Source: Pristionchus mayeri (taxonomy: Eukaryota > Nematoda > Chromadorea > Rhabditida > Neodiplogasteridae). From it: DNA of 64,000 bases. Shown piece after piece: positions 63,722-64,000 of the stretch (position 1 is its first letter; every line of letters begins with the position of its first letter). The stretch is taken from assembly GCA_036245805.1 (NCBI GenBank), contig BTRK01000001.1:3162001-3226000 (forward strand). The letters run 5' to 3'. The translations under genes and the position numbers were made by a program. Under the pieces are notes generated by a model. That model did no database searches and had not been told where the DNA came from. It worked only from the letters and a program-made list of their open reading frames with translations.

Positions 63722-63946
63722 TGGTAAATGGTTATGAGACGAATATACAATGCCTCCGCGTTTGTAGTAGATTATTTTGGAAGAATTATCGAAAAGATAT
63801 CCTTGAATATTCCCCAAAAGCCTGATTTGGTTAAACTTTCCAAGATGAAATAGCGCATCATTTTCAAATATCAGCGATTCTTCGTTATTAATCCATTCTT
63901 CCGATGCTAAAGCGAGACAACCGACGAGTAGAAATGATAGGAACAT
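63722..63946 (-). CDS. Predicted first exon of a secreted or membrane protein
   Basis: MFLSFLLVGCLALASEEWIN begins with a typical signal peptide, with cleavage likely after ALAS. NNEESLIFEND and QGYLFDNSSKIIYYKRGG follow. There are exactly 75 codons up to donor CCA/GTAAAG. TATTCAG lies two bases before the ATG, as expected for an SL trans-splice acceptor. The family is not recognised. The rest of the gene would lie further left, beyond element A and the Polinton, or has been lost. Confidence 0.55.
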
Positions 63947-64000
63947 GACTGAATACTAGACAAATTTAATATGTTTTTTTGGTAAATTTTGTTTCTCGTG

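Overview
Eukaryotic, AT-rich, repeat-dense DNA, most probably a nematode of the rhabditid type. The reasons are short introns with TTTCAG-like acceptors and GTGAGT or GTAAG donors, candidate SL-type acceptors directly before start codons, abundant TACCGTA and TACAGTA words, 11-bp G/C homopolymers, Tc/mariner-type MITEs, CR1/Jockey-type LINEs and a Polinton. No tRNA, rRNA or CRISPR array was found. All exon calls were made by eye from splice signals, reading phase and paralogue comparison, so they are predictions.

Host layer. Almost every credible host exon lies on the minus strand. The same exon types recur many times between about 2 and 57 kb, in varying states of decay. They include a short start exon, a GFA/DASD exon, several symmetric phase-0 exons, a helical exon, a hydrophobic exon and a terminal Q/A-rich exon. 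I read this as a local tandem array of one unrecognised multi-exon gene family, or a few fused relatives. Most copies are broken by stops, lost splice sites or insertions. The best preserved pieces are at 43076-43322, 42455-42493, 37582-37680, 15461-15520, 16101-16155, 46120-46319 and 50582-50736. A separate membrane-protein exon pair (29521-29636, 24010-24160) and a signal-peptide exon at the right edge (63722-63946) look like other genes.

Mobile layer. At least seven large fold-back (long inverted repeat) elements occur, at about 100-1330, 2676-3741, 6180-7256, 8925-10357, 20295-22909, 48853-49874 and 54321-55652. In addition there are a palindromic TA-flanked family (12237-14567, 25279-26015, 62369-63597), a family with a 10-bp target duplication nested in it (12362-13434; diverged copy 29773-30650), an 8-bp-duplication MITE (10639-10881), a TA-flanked MITE (23376-23704; 25138-26654), a deleted mariner (27452-28408), nested hairpin MITEs (50978-51250), a nearly full-length LINE (about 32015-35231) and a 5'-truncated LINE (about 51362-53010).

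Polinton. From about 57000 to 62345 lies a truncated Maverick/Polinton. It holds a packaging-ATPase fragment, a small basic protein, a frame-broken major capsid protein, a broken integrase, a tight minus-strand cassette (PPxY protein, adenovirus-type protease, zinc-finger protein and two conserved structural-type proteins). No DNA polymerase B is seen. A TA-flanked palindromic element sits directly beside it.
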